The notes beneath the pieces were generated by a model. The model was not told where the DNA came from. It ran no database searches and saw only the letters and a list, made by a program, of their open reading frames with translations. DNA of 64,000 bases. It comes from Acidobacteriaceae bacterium. Lineage in GTDB: Bacteria; Acidobacteriota; Terriglobia; Terriglobales; Acidobacteriaceae. Below are positions 50,101-57,415 of the stretch, piece after piece; position 1 is the first letter of the stretch; each line of letters begins with the position of its first letter. The stretch covers positions 2,480,001 to 2,544,000 of the forward strand of contig JAPWKE010000003.1 of the NCBI GenBank assembly GCA_028283655.1, given 5' to 3'. The position numbers and the translations under genes were made by a program.

Positions 50101-50729
50101 TTAGCCTGCTGGCGAAGTCCGTTTACCGAAAGTGCAGCACCACCAGAGTCCTTGTAGCGGAAGGTTTCCACCGCACCAGATTGGCCGGAAGCCGCCGAAG
50201 CCGGAGCACCACGCGTAACGCCCGGCATCAGAGTGGCGAACTGGGTGAAGTTGCGACCGTTCACCGGAAGGTCAACCACCTGGGTGCCTTCAACGACGCC
50301 ACCGGTGGATGAGGTTGAGGTATCGACCACAGGAGCGGCATCCGTTACGTCGACCGTTGTGCTGGTGCCGCCGGTGACTAGCTTAAAGGAGATCGTCTGC
50401 ACCTGCTGCACCTGAAGCTCGAACGCCTGCTTCTGGGTGTTGAAGCCGGGCATCGAAATCTCGATGCGGTAGTGACCACGCATCTCAGCCGGGAAGGTGA
50501 ACTCGCCACCCGAACCGGTCGTCCTGTCCTCGACAGCGCCGGTATCTACATTAACGAGCTTTACGGCGGCGCCGGGGAGCAGAGCTCCGGTCGAATCGAC
50601 CGCCGTTCCGGTGATACGTCCTGTATCGCTTTGGGCCAGCAGGGATCCTGTCCCGGCCGCCAGAAGCGCCGCCATCAGAGCGAAGCTACGAAGCTTCGAA
50701 CGACGGCTATTTCCAAAAGGTGAATACAT
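47175..50729 (-). CDS. TonB-dependent receptor with N-terminal carboxypeptidase-regulatory-like domain (Oar-like)
   Basis: An 1184-aa outer-membrane protein. The start is the ATG at 50729, seven bases after GGAGG. The signal peptide (FALMAALLAAGTGSLLAQS) is followed by a carboxypeptidase-regulatory-like beta-sandwich (TGRITGTAVDSTGALLPGAA to FELQVQQVQTISFKL). A plug (LPVNGRNFTQFATLMPGV, LLDGVDNNEA) and a 22-strand-type barrel ending in GFRVSF come next. This family is strongly expanded in Acidobacteriota. No SusD-like partner is adjacent. Location among GH13, GH31 and a sugar permease suggests alpha-glucan or maltodextrin as ligand, which is inference. Confidence 0.93.
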   Translation of the reverse strand: MYSPFGNSRRSKLRSFALMAALLAAGTGSLLAQSDTGRITGTAVDSTGALLPGAAVKLVNVDTGAVEDRTTGSGGEFTFPAEMRGHYRIEISMPGFNTQKQAFELQVQQVQTISFKLVTGGTSTTVDVTDAAPVVDTSTSSTGGVVEGTQVVDLPVNGRNFTQFATLMPGVTRGAPASAASGQSGAVETFRYKDSGGAALSVNGLRQQANNFLLDGVDNNEALVNTIIFFSPPEAVQEFRVTTSVAPAEFGRAGGAIVNTSIKSGTNQIHGSAFGLYRAAAFDANPNYFSPTTAKPSFQKKTFGGSIGLPIWKDKLFFFADYQGLRQKVPQAAGFVTVPTARMRQGDFGELVGLGTTTLPDPTLTGCTSVTTLNGHTYSTVTGAGGLTAQQVYNASADNGAIFDPTTCTQFGTTANPNLIPLARRNAAAMNYFNAYDAPTRSGVIQNFYALRSSLLNYNDMDARLDFHPTAKDSFFVRFSYAQDDNPINSEFSALPAGYGSGNNVTRPRGGAFGYTRILTSNLINEFRFGYNKDIYSYLPPLYNQAVSANLGIVNANRNAQLGGGALIGGSSTEIEYTGDGGPYSVPQHTMQFADAVTWTHKNHTFKAGVNFINREVDFFQGNDGKGFFQIGGPNYPGTGRFTGYESSELVSGFTDYIIGPSTNYFYTKNTEDGFFAQDDWKITPRLTLNLGVRYDLYTSPYEVYNNQGNYDIASGTIFAAGQNGHSRSLVNTDKNNIAPRIGFAYDVFGNGKTSIRGGYGIFYFLDRGGVGNQLSNNPGYNGTYSYLASAGYRVTFTGQVAAGTNDASATKAALPLPVVATTADPGTATVIAVRPTNQNSQIQQFNLQVQQAIDHYTSLTVSYVGTTSQHLMTWFNANQPYLGGTGSTTTGVAGGLIYPTRGTITEGCACGSSNYNGLQMQVTRNMPNGLTLTGAYTYSHTLDNSNGAFSTNSGSGRIQIKANGQPDFLSNYGNSDQDIRHVLVASATYKLPFGRGQKFGSNVPWYIDEVIGGWQINPLYTLTSGSPFDFSTSGTNSLADNRPDVLSYKPSSHARLGGANSVAGQYVYFTGTFTTPPTSTAGGYTRVGNLSRNKYYGPGYNDLDMSAFKGFHITQRVNAEFRAQAFNLFNHPQFTNPDSTIHDGAASGANYVVSPTQTGSFGTISGIRYESQREVELGFRVSF

Positions 50730-51001
50730 GGTGTTGCCTCCAAAAAAGTGCAATCGGGCCTGGTTGGGCTACGTCTGAAAATCTACTTCCCGTTCCCAAA
50801 GGAGAATGCGATTGCAACGCGGGCAACCTTGCTTGCCTCTGCGACATCAGCGCAATCCTCTGAACGGCGTTTCTATTTCAATTTTTCTTCAACTATCAAA
50901 TCTCTATAAATCAATCACTTAGATTCAACCCGCCTTCGCTGAAAAGACCATCGAACGAGAGTGTTACAGTGTCAGTTGCGTACTTCAGGCCCCTCGTTTG
51001 C

Positions 51002-53200
51002 ATGCAAAACCCTGTCCAAAACCCGCGCCTCACCTTCGGACTCTTTGAGATTGATCTCGAGACCGGTGAGCTTTGGAAGGCAGGCTTTCGCATCAAGCTG
51101 CAGAGCCAGCCCTTCAAGGTGCTCGCCTGCCTGCTGGAGCGGCCCGGACAGATCATCACCCGCGAAGAGCTACAGTTGCGCCTCTGGGGCAAAGACACGG
51201 TCGTCGACTTCGACCACTCCCTCGGCACCGCCGTCAACAAGATCCGCGAAGCCCTCGGCGACTCCGCCGACAATCCCCGCTTCGTCGAAACCCTCTCCCG
51301 CCGCGGCTACCGCTTCGTCGCTCCCGTGACCAGAGTCGCTCCGCCGCCGCAAGTGCTTCCAGCAGAAGAGCCTGCCGCCACACCCCCCGCAGTGGAGAAA
51401 GCCTCCGACGCGGGCTCTGCTCCGCCAGAGCCTCTCGCCGCAGAGCCCGCAGCTCCTCCCCTCCGCGCAGAGCGAAACAACGGCATCCTTTATTTACTCC
51501 TGGCTACAGCCACAACCCTGACAGCGCTGGCCAGCGGCTACTTCATCGGGCATCAACGCACATCCGTAACGCCTCCCCATATCATCCAAATTACTCATAA
51601 CGGGCATCTTGCCCCCTCGGGCAACGCTACCGAAAACTTTGCCGCCGAAGTCACCGACGGCCCCTATCTCTATGCTCCCACGCTCGAAAGCGGCCACTAC
51701 GGTCTCACCGCTATCGAACTCGCCGGGGGCAACAGCATTCCGATGCAGATTCCCTCGGACGTCGCCAGCCCCACGCTCGGGGACATCTCTCCCGATGGCT
51801 CGCACCTGCTTCTGCGCGACCACCTCTCTCCCGAATCCGAGCAGCCTCTCTGGGTCGTTCCCACCATCGGCGGCTCCGCCCAGCGCATCGGCAGCGTCCT
51901 CGCGCACGACGCCACCTGGATGCCCGACGGCATCACCATTCTCTACGCCAGCGGCAACGACCTCTTCACCACGCGCTCCGGCACTAGCTCCCCCGAGCAC
52001 TACGCCACGCTTCCCGGCCGCGCCTTCTGGCTGCGCTGGCAGCCAAACGGCAAGCTGCTCCGCTTCACGGTCATCGACCCCATCACCCACACCGTGGCGC
52101 TTTATCAGCTCAACGCCAGCGACCGCCAGCCCAAGCGCCTGCTCGCGGGCTTCTCCCAACCCTCCGGCGAGTGCTGCGGCGTGTGGACCGCCGACGGCTC
52201 GCAGTTTGTCTTCCAAAGCAGCCACGGCGGCACCGACAACCTCTGGCAACTTACTGGAAGCGCAACCACTTCGCCCATCCAGCTTACCGACGGCCCCCTG
52301 CAGTTCCAGTCGCCGGTAGCTTCCCGCACCGGGCACCGCATCTACTTCCAGGGCGTCGACGCCCGCTCCGAATTCGAGCGCGTCTCCCCCACAGGCGACG
52401 TCACTGCCGACGACTCCTTCCTTGCAGGTGCAGTGCGCCTCGACTACTCGCGAGACGGCCAGTGGGTCGTCTGGACAGACTCCAACGGCCTTCTCTGGCG
52501 CGCCCGCGCCGACGGCCGCGAACGCCTGCAGCTCTCGCCCGACGGCCTCGACGTCTTCCTCGCCCGCTGGTCGCCCGACGGCAAGCAGCTCGTCGCCATG
52601 GCCCGTGAACCAGGCAAAGCATGGCGTATCTATGAGATACCGTCCAGCGGTGGCAGCATCAAGCCGCTTGTGGACGACGCCCGCAACGCAGCCGACCCCT
52701 CCTGGTCGAACGACGGCACGACCATCGCCTTCGGCCGCCTGAATGACACACTGGGCAAGGAAAACGCCGAACGCGGCATCAATCTCCTGCATCTGGATAC
52801 CGGCAAGACAGAGCCGCTGCCCAACTCGCAGGGACTTTTCAGCCCTCGATGGTCACCCGACGGCCACTATCTCGCCGCCCTCACGCTCGACCAGCGCGAG
52901 GTGCGCCTCTACAACTTCGCCACCAAAAGCTGGACGACGATCACCAGCGACTCTGGAGCCGACCCCGTCTGGTCCTCCGACAGCCGCTTCCTCTACGTCC
53001 ATGCCTCGCTCGACCCCAGCCAGCCGATCGAGCGGATCTCCATCCCCGACGGCAAGGTAACGGTGCTCGTACGCTTGGCCGATTCCCGCGCCCACGGCGC
53101 CGTCGATTACGTCTTCAGCGGCCTCGCTCCCGGCGATGTGCCCTTGATTCGCACCCGAATTTTCACCGGAAACCTCTTCTCACTCGACCTCAAGCAGTAA
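51002..53200 (+). CDS. CadC-type winged-helix regulator fused to a PD40/TolB-like beta-propeller
   Basis: The start is uncertain: ATG at 51002 is chosen, while GTG at 50969 is in frame and neither has a clear ribosome site. Residues about 10 to 100 form an OmpR/PhoB-type DNA-binding domain (LTFGLFEIDLETGEL, ITREELQLRLWG, LSRRGYRFVAPV). A Pro/Ala linker precedes one membrane helix (ILYLLLATATTLTALASGYF). The outer part has PD40 blades such as ISPDGSHLLL, VWTADGSQFVFQS, RWSPDGKQLVAMA and RWSPDGHYLAALT. It is thus a membrane-anchored one-component regulator with a periplasmic sensor propeller. It diverges from the receptor gene and precedes GH31, so control of this sugar locus is likely. Confidence 0.87.
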   Translation: MQNPVQNPRLTFGLFEIDLETGELWKAGFRIKLQSQPFKVLACLLERPGQIITREELQLRLWGKDTVVDFDHSLGTAVNKIREALGDSADNPRFVETLSRRGYRFVAPVTRVAPPPQVLPAEEPAATPPAVEKASDAGSAPPEPLAAEPAAPPLRAERNNGILYLLLATATTLTALASGYFIGHQRTSVTPPHIIQITHNGHLAPSGNATENFAAEVTDGPYLYAPTLESGHYGLTAIELAGGNSIPMQIPSDVASPTLGDISPDGSHLLLRDHLSPESEQPLWVVPTIGGSAQRIGSVLAHDATWMPDGITILYASGNDLFTTRSGTSSPEHYATLPGRAFWLRWQPNGKLLRFTVIDPITHTVALYQLNASDRQPKRLLAGFSQPSGECCGVWTADGSQFVFQSSHGGTDNLWQLTGSATTSPIQLTDGPLQFQSPVASRTGHRIYFQGVDARSEFERVSPTGDVTADDSFLAGAVRLDYSRDGQWVVWTDSNGLLWRARADGRERLQLSPDGLDVFLARWSPDGKQLVAMAREPGKAWRIYEIPSSGGSIKPLVDDARNAADPSWSNDGTTIAFGRLNDTLGKENAERGINLLHLDTGKTEPLPNSQGLFSPRWSPDGHYLAALTLDQREVRLYNFATKSWTTITSDSGADPVWSSDSRFLYVHASLDPSQPIERISIPDGKVTVLVRLADSRAHGAVDYVFSGLAPGDVPLIRTRIFTGNLFSLDLKQ

Positions 53201-53317
53201 TCTCGTCGCCCGTAAACAGTTCATAAAAATACGTTTACCTGTTGACAAGAAAATGATGGATGAAAGGCGTGGTCTGCATTGCGCTGATCGATCGCAATCC
53301 GGCCTCTTGAAGGTGTT

Positions 53318-55798
53318 ATGCGTCCCCTCAATCTCTTCTCGCTCGGGCTCCTGTCTTTTTCCGCCGCCCTGTACGCTCAGCAGCCCACGGCGCTGCCTGC
53401 TTCGGCCCACACCGCTACCGGCCTCGAACTCTCGGGAGCGCAACTTACCCTTCGGGTGGACGCTCTGCGGCCGGACGTTCTCCGGGTCCGCATCTTCCCC
53501 AACGGTCACCCGGCCGAGGACGCCTCCTGGGCTGTTCTCCCCGCGGCCCGCACCGCGCGCATCCAGGTCACATCCGAGCCGGACGGCTTCGCCACCTCCA
53601 GCCTCCGCGTCTCCGTCGACCCTGACCAGAAGCTCACCGTCGCCGACCTCGACGGACACATCCTGCAGCAGGACGTCCTGCCCGTGCAGTGGAGCTCCGA
53701 CGGTTTCCGTGTCAGCAAGAAGAAGACCGAGGACGACCACTTCTTCGGCCTCGGCGACAAGATGGGACCGCTCGACCGCGTCGGCGAAACCTTCACCATG
53801 TGGAACACCGACAACTTCGGCTTCCAGGAGTCCACCGACCCCATCTACAAGTCCATCCCCTTCTTTTTGGAGATGCACGGCGGCCGCACCATCGGTGTCC
53901 TCTTTGACAACACCTTCCGCACCTTCTTTGACTTTGGCCGCGAGCGCAACGACCGCTACACCTTCTCCGCTCCCGCTGGCCCGCTCGACTACTACCTGCT
54001 CTACGGCCCTGAGCCCAAGCAGGTCGTCGAAGACTACGCCTGGCTCACCGGCCCCACGCCGCTCCCGCCGCTCTGGGCGCTCGGCTTCCAGCAGTCGCGC
54101 TACTCCTACTACCCGCAGTCCATGGTCGAAGACGTCGCCGCTCATCTCCGCCGCGACAAAATCCCGACCGACGTTCTCTGGCTGGACATCGACTTCCAGG
54201 ACCGCAACCGTCCGTTCACCGTCGACAAATCGCGCTTCCCGGACATGAAGGGCCTGCTCGGCAACCTCGATAAGGACGGCTTCAAGACGATCCTCATCAC
54301 CGATCTCCACATCGCTCACGTCACCGATGGCACCTACCTGCCCTACACCTCCGGCCACGCGGGCGACCACTTCGTCCACGAGAACGGCAAGGAGTACGTC
54401 GGCCCCGTCTGGCCCGGCCCCTCCGTCTTCCCTGACTTCACCCAGGCCTCCTCCCGCAAATGGTGGGGAACGCTCTTCGCGGAGTTCCTCAACGACGGCG
54501 CTGCTGGCTTCTGGAACGACATGAACGAGCCAGCCGTCTTCCGTTACCCGTCCAAGACCATGCCCGACGACGTCGAACACCGCATCTCCGGTAACGAAGC
54601 GCAGGGCTTTGCGCCGCGCACCGCCTTCCACCCCGAGATCCACAACGTCTTCGGCATGGAGAACTCGCGCGCCACCATGGAAGGCCTGCTGACGCTCCGG
54701 CCGAACCTCCGGCCCTTCGTCATGACACGTGCTTCCTTCGCTGGCGGCCAGCGTTACGCCGTCACCTGGACCGGCGATAACTCCTCCACTTGGAACCACT
54801 TGCGCGAGACTACCCCGCAGCTTCTCAACCTCGGACTCTCCGGCTTCGCCATGTCTGGAGCGGACGTTGGCGGCTTCGCTGGCTCGCCTCCGGCTGACCT
54901 GCTGACCCGCTGGCTGCAGCTTGCCGCCTTCCAGCCCATCGACCGCGACCACTCCGCCAAGGGCACCAATCTGCACGAGCCCTGGGTCGACGGTCCCGAG
55001 CATGAGGCCATCCGCCGCCGCTACATAGAAGAACGCTACCGGCTGATGCCCTACCTCTACACCACCGCGGAGGAGATGTCGCGGACCGGCCTGCCCATCA
55101 CCCGCCCGCTCTTCCTTGAGTTCCCCCACGCCACCACGGACAGCCACCCGCTGGACAACGACGCAACCGGAGAGTTCCTCTTCGGCCCCCGCATCCTGGT
55201 GGCCGCAAACCCCTCGCCCGAGGAGGTCGCACCCTACACCGTTCATCTCCCCGAAGGCCTCTGGTACGACTACTGGACCGGCGCAGCGCTCGATCGTCGT
55301 GGCTCCATCGGTGCCGCTGACCACGAGATTCGCGATGCGAAGCAGGGCCCGCCGCCGATCATGATCACGCCGAAGCTGGCTGATCTCCCGGTCTACGTTC
55401 GCGGCGGCTCGATCATCCCCATGCAGCCGCTGGTGCAGTCCACCAGCGAAACGCCAAACGGCCCGCTGACGCTCCGCGTCTTCCCGCCAGCCACCGGCGA
55501 AGCCTGCTCCGGCGACCTGTACACGGACGACGGCCTCACCTTCAACTTCCGCAAGGGCCAGTTCTTCCGCGAGCACTTCACCTGCTCGGCCGCAGCAGAC
55601 GGATCGCTGACCGTTACGCTCGACGCGCCGAAGGGCAGTTTCAAGCCCTGGTTCCACACTCTGCGGATCGAAGTCGTCGGATCGAAGGCCACAACCGCCA
55701 CATTGGCAGGAAAATCTCTCTCCCTAGAGCACTCGGAGATTGGCCAGGCCGTAATCTTCACCCCCTCCCAAAAGCCACAAACCATCACCCTGCGCTAG
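53318..55798 (+). CDS. Secreted GH31 family alpha-glucosidase
   Basis: An 826-aa enzyme with a signal peptide (LFSLGLLSFSAALYAQQ). An N-terminal galactose-mutarotase-like domain is followed by the GH31 barrel. Motifs are PTDVLWLDIDFQDRNRPFTV, the nucleophile Asp in GFWNDMNEPAVF and the acid/base Asp in TWTGDNSSTW, then a C-terminal beta domain. Family members release glucose from non-reducing ends of maltodextrins; alpha-xylosidase activity is the main alternative. It would complete breakdown begun by the GH13 enzyme and feed the permease encoded next. Confidence 0.93.
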   Translation: MRPLNLFSLGLLSFSAALYAQQPTALPASAHTATGLELSGAQLTLRVDALRPDVLRVRIFPNGHPAEDASWAVLPAARTARIQVTSEPDGFATSSLRVSVDPDQKLTVADLDGHILQQDVLPVQWSSDGFRVSKKKTEDDHFFGLGDKMGPLDRVGETFTMWNTDNFGFQESTDPIYKSIPFFLEMHGGRTIGVLFDNTFRTFFDFGRERNDRYTFSAPAGPLDYYLLYGPEPKQVVEDYAWLTGPTPLPPLWALGFQQSRYSYYPQSMVEDVAAHLRRDKIPTDVLWLDIDFQDRNRPFTVDKSRFPDMKGLLGNLDKDGFKTILITDLHIAHVTDGTYLPYTSGHAGDHFVHENGKEYVGPVWPGPSVFPDFTQASSRKWWGTLFAEFLNDGAAGFWNDMNEPAVFRYPSKTMPDDVEHRISGNEAQGFAPRTAFHPEIHNVFGMENSRATMEGLLTLRPNLRPFVMTRASFAGGQRYAVTWTGDNSSTWNHLRETTPQLLNLGLSGFAMSGADVGGFAGSPPADLLTRWLQLAAFQPIDRDHSAKGTNLHEPWVDGPEHEAIRRRYIEERYRLMPYLYTTAEEMSRTGLPITRPLFLEFPHATTDSHPLDNDATGEFLFGPRILVAANPSPEEVAPYTVHLPEGLWYDYWTGAALDRRGSIGAADHEIRDAKQGPPPIMITPKLADLPVYVRGGSIIPMQPLVQSTSETPNGPLTLRVFPPATGEACSGDLYTDDGLTFNFRKGQFFREHFTCSAAADGSLTVTLDAPKGSFKPWFHTLRIEVVGSKATTATLAGKSLSLEHSEIGQAVIFTPSQKPQTITLR

Positions 55799-55932
55799 AC
55801 TCACAGGCCTCAAGCGACACCGTTCCATCGGTGCAGCTTGAGGCCTTCGTCTTTCCAATAGATGCACGGAACATGTACCCTCAGAAGCGAAGATTCTTGC
55901 CGCATCAAAAGCTTTTGTAAGGAGTCCCACCC

Positions 55933-57345
55933 TTGGCCGTTCCTCTCCGAAATCCCAGCGCGCCCGGTTATCGCGAAGACGCATATAGCAAAACCGACAC
56001 CCGCGCGATGAGCGTGGCCACCGCGCTCTTCTTCATGGTTGGCTTCCTTACGTGTCTTAATGACGTCGTCATTCCGCACCTTAAGAGCATCTTCGAGCTC
56101 TCCTATGCCGAAGCCATGCTCGTGCAGTTTGCCTTCTTCATGTCCTACTTCGTCTTCAGCTACCCTGGCGGCAAGCTGGTCGACAAGTTCGGCTACAAGA
56201 AAACGATGGTCGCTGGTCTGCTGGTGATGGCGGTCGGCGCGGCTGGCTTCATCCCCGCATCGTACTTCGCGGTCTACGCTATCTTCCTCGGTGCGCTCAT
56301 CATCCTGGCTGCCGGCATGACGATCGTGCAGGTCGCCGTAAACCCGTACGTCACGGTGATCGGCCCATCCTCCACCGCATCGAGCCGTCTCGTACTGGCC
56401 CAGGCATTCAACTCGGTTGGCACGTTCATCGCTCCGCTCATCGGTGCACGCTTCATCCTGAAGGGCATCGGCGAACTGAAGCCCGCGCAGATGCACTCGC
56501 TCTCTGCCGCCGCGCTGCAAAGCTACCGCGCGACGCAGGCCTCCTCCGTTCGTATGCCCTACATAGGCATGACGCTCATGCTGGTGCTGCTGGCCGTGGC
56601 TCTCGCCACCATCAAGCTGAAGACCACGACCGGCGTCTCCGAGCACACGCAGGACTTCCGTCCCGGCGCCTTCGCGGAAGCGTTGAGCAGCTCGCAAAGC
56701 ATCTGGTCCAAGCCGTGGCTCATCGGCGGCGCGCTCGGCATCTTTGCTTATGTCGGCGCTGAAGTCTCCATCGGCTCGCTGCTGGTGAACTACATGGGCG
56801 AGAAGAGCATCGCAGGCCTGCCGGAAAACCAGGCAGCACAGTTCCTGATGGTCTACTGGGGCGGCGCCATGATCGGCCGCTTCATCGGCTCGGCCATTCT
56901 GCAGAAGGTGAAGACAGGTCTCCTGCTTGGCTTTACGGCCATCGTAGCGTTGGCGCTGGTCATCACCAGCATGAACGCTCACGGCTTCACCGGCATCTAC
57001 GGCACGACGCACATCTTCGCGTACGTCGGCGGTCTGACTCAGACACTCGTGCCGCACTCCGTCGCTATGTGGACGCTGCTCGGCGTTGGCTTCTTCAACT
57101 CCGTCATGTTCCCGTCGATCTTCACGCTCGGCATCCAGGACCTCGGCTCGCTTACCTCCAAGGGCTCCAGCCTGATGGTGGCCGCCATCGTCGGCGGCGC
57201 GATCCTTCCGCTCACCACCGGCAAGCTGGCCGATCTGCACGGCCCCCAGGCCGCGCTCATCATTCCCGCACTCTGCTACGTGTACATCACCCTTTACGGC
57301 CTGATGAGCACACGTCGCCCGCCGGTACTGGAACCAGTCGTCTAA
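55933..57345 (+). CDS. MFS sugar permease, FucP/GluP (FHS) family
   Basis: A 470-aa inner-membrane protein with 12 predicted helices. The TTG at 55933 follows AAGGAG by eight bases. Family marks are FFMVGFLTCLNDVVIPHLKS at the first helix, GGKLVDKFGYKKTMV in the loop between helices 2 and 3 and VQVAVNPYVTVIGP. These proton symporters take up glucose, galactose or fucose. Its place after GH31 fits glucose import. Confidence 0.92.
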   Translation: MAVPLRNPSAPGYREDAYSKTDTRAMSVATALFFMVGFLTCLNDVVIPHLKSIFELSYAEAMLVQFAFFMSYFVFSYPGGKLVDKFGYKKTMVAGLLVMAVGAAGFIPASYFAVYAIFLGALIILAAGMTIVQVAVNPYVTVIGPSSTASSRLVLAQAFNSVGTFIAPLIGARFILKGIGELKPAQMHSLSAAALQSYRATQASSVRMPYIGMTLMLVLLAVALATIKLKTTTGVSEHTQDFRPGAFAEALSSSQSIWSKPWLIGGALGIFAYVGAEVSIGSLLVNYMGEKSIAGLPENQAAQFLMVYWGGAMIGRFIGSAILQKVKTGLLLGFTAIVALALVITSMNAHGFTGIYGTTHIFAYVGGLTQTLVPHSVAMWTLLGVGFFNSVMFPSIFTLGIQDLGSLTSKGSSLMVAAIVGGAILPLTTGKLADLHGPQAALIIPALCYVYITLYGLMSTRRPPVLEPVV

Positions 57346-57369
57346 CAGCAACGCATCTGCAGCAAAAGG

Positions 57370-57400
57370 AAGGGAGCGGCTTTCGCCGCTCCCTTCTTTT
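57370..57400 (+). terminator. Rho-independent terminator after the sugar permease gene
   Basis: An 11-bp stem (AAGGGAGCGGC and complement) with loop TTTC is followed by CTTTTT. It stands between the converging permease and pseudo-matrixin genes. Confidence 0.9.
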
Positions 57401-57415
57401 TGCTCTTCACCCCGA

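Noticed and set aside
47907-50312. An 801-codon open frame on the plus strand
   Set aside because: It lies wholly antisense to the TonB-dependent receptor gene, has Arg/Val-rich sequence without domains and is a codon-bias shadow.
53242-53247. Perfect -35 hexamer TTGACA upstream of the GH31 gene
   Set aside because: No -10-like sequence occurs at 15 to 19 bases downstream, so a promoter cannot be supported.
53180-55657. An 825-codon open frame on the minus strand
   Set aside because: It is antisense to the GH31 gene; its composition is shadow-like (Gly/Glu/Val-rich) and it has no ribosome site or recognisable motif.
55810-57351. A 513-codon minus-strand open frame opposite the sugar permease
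   Set aside because: It is His/Asp/Arg-rich without any domain and fully overlaps a clear MFS gene.
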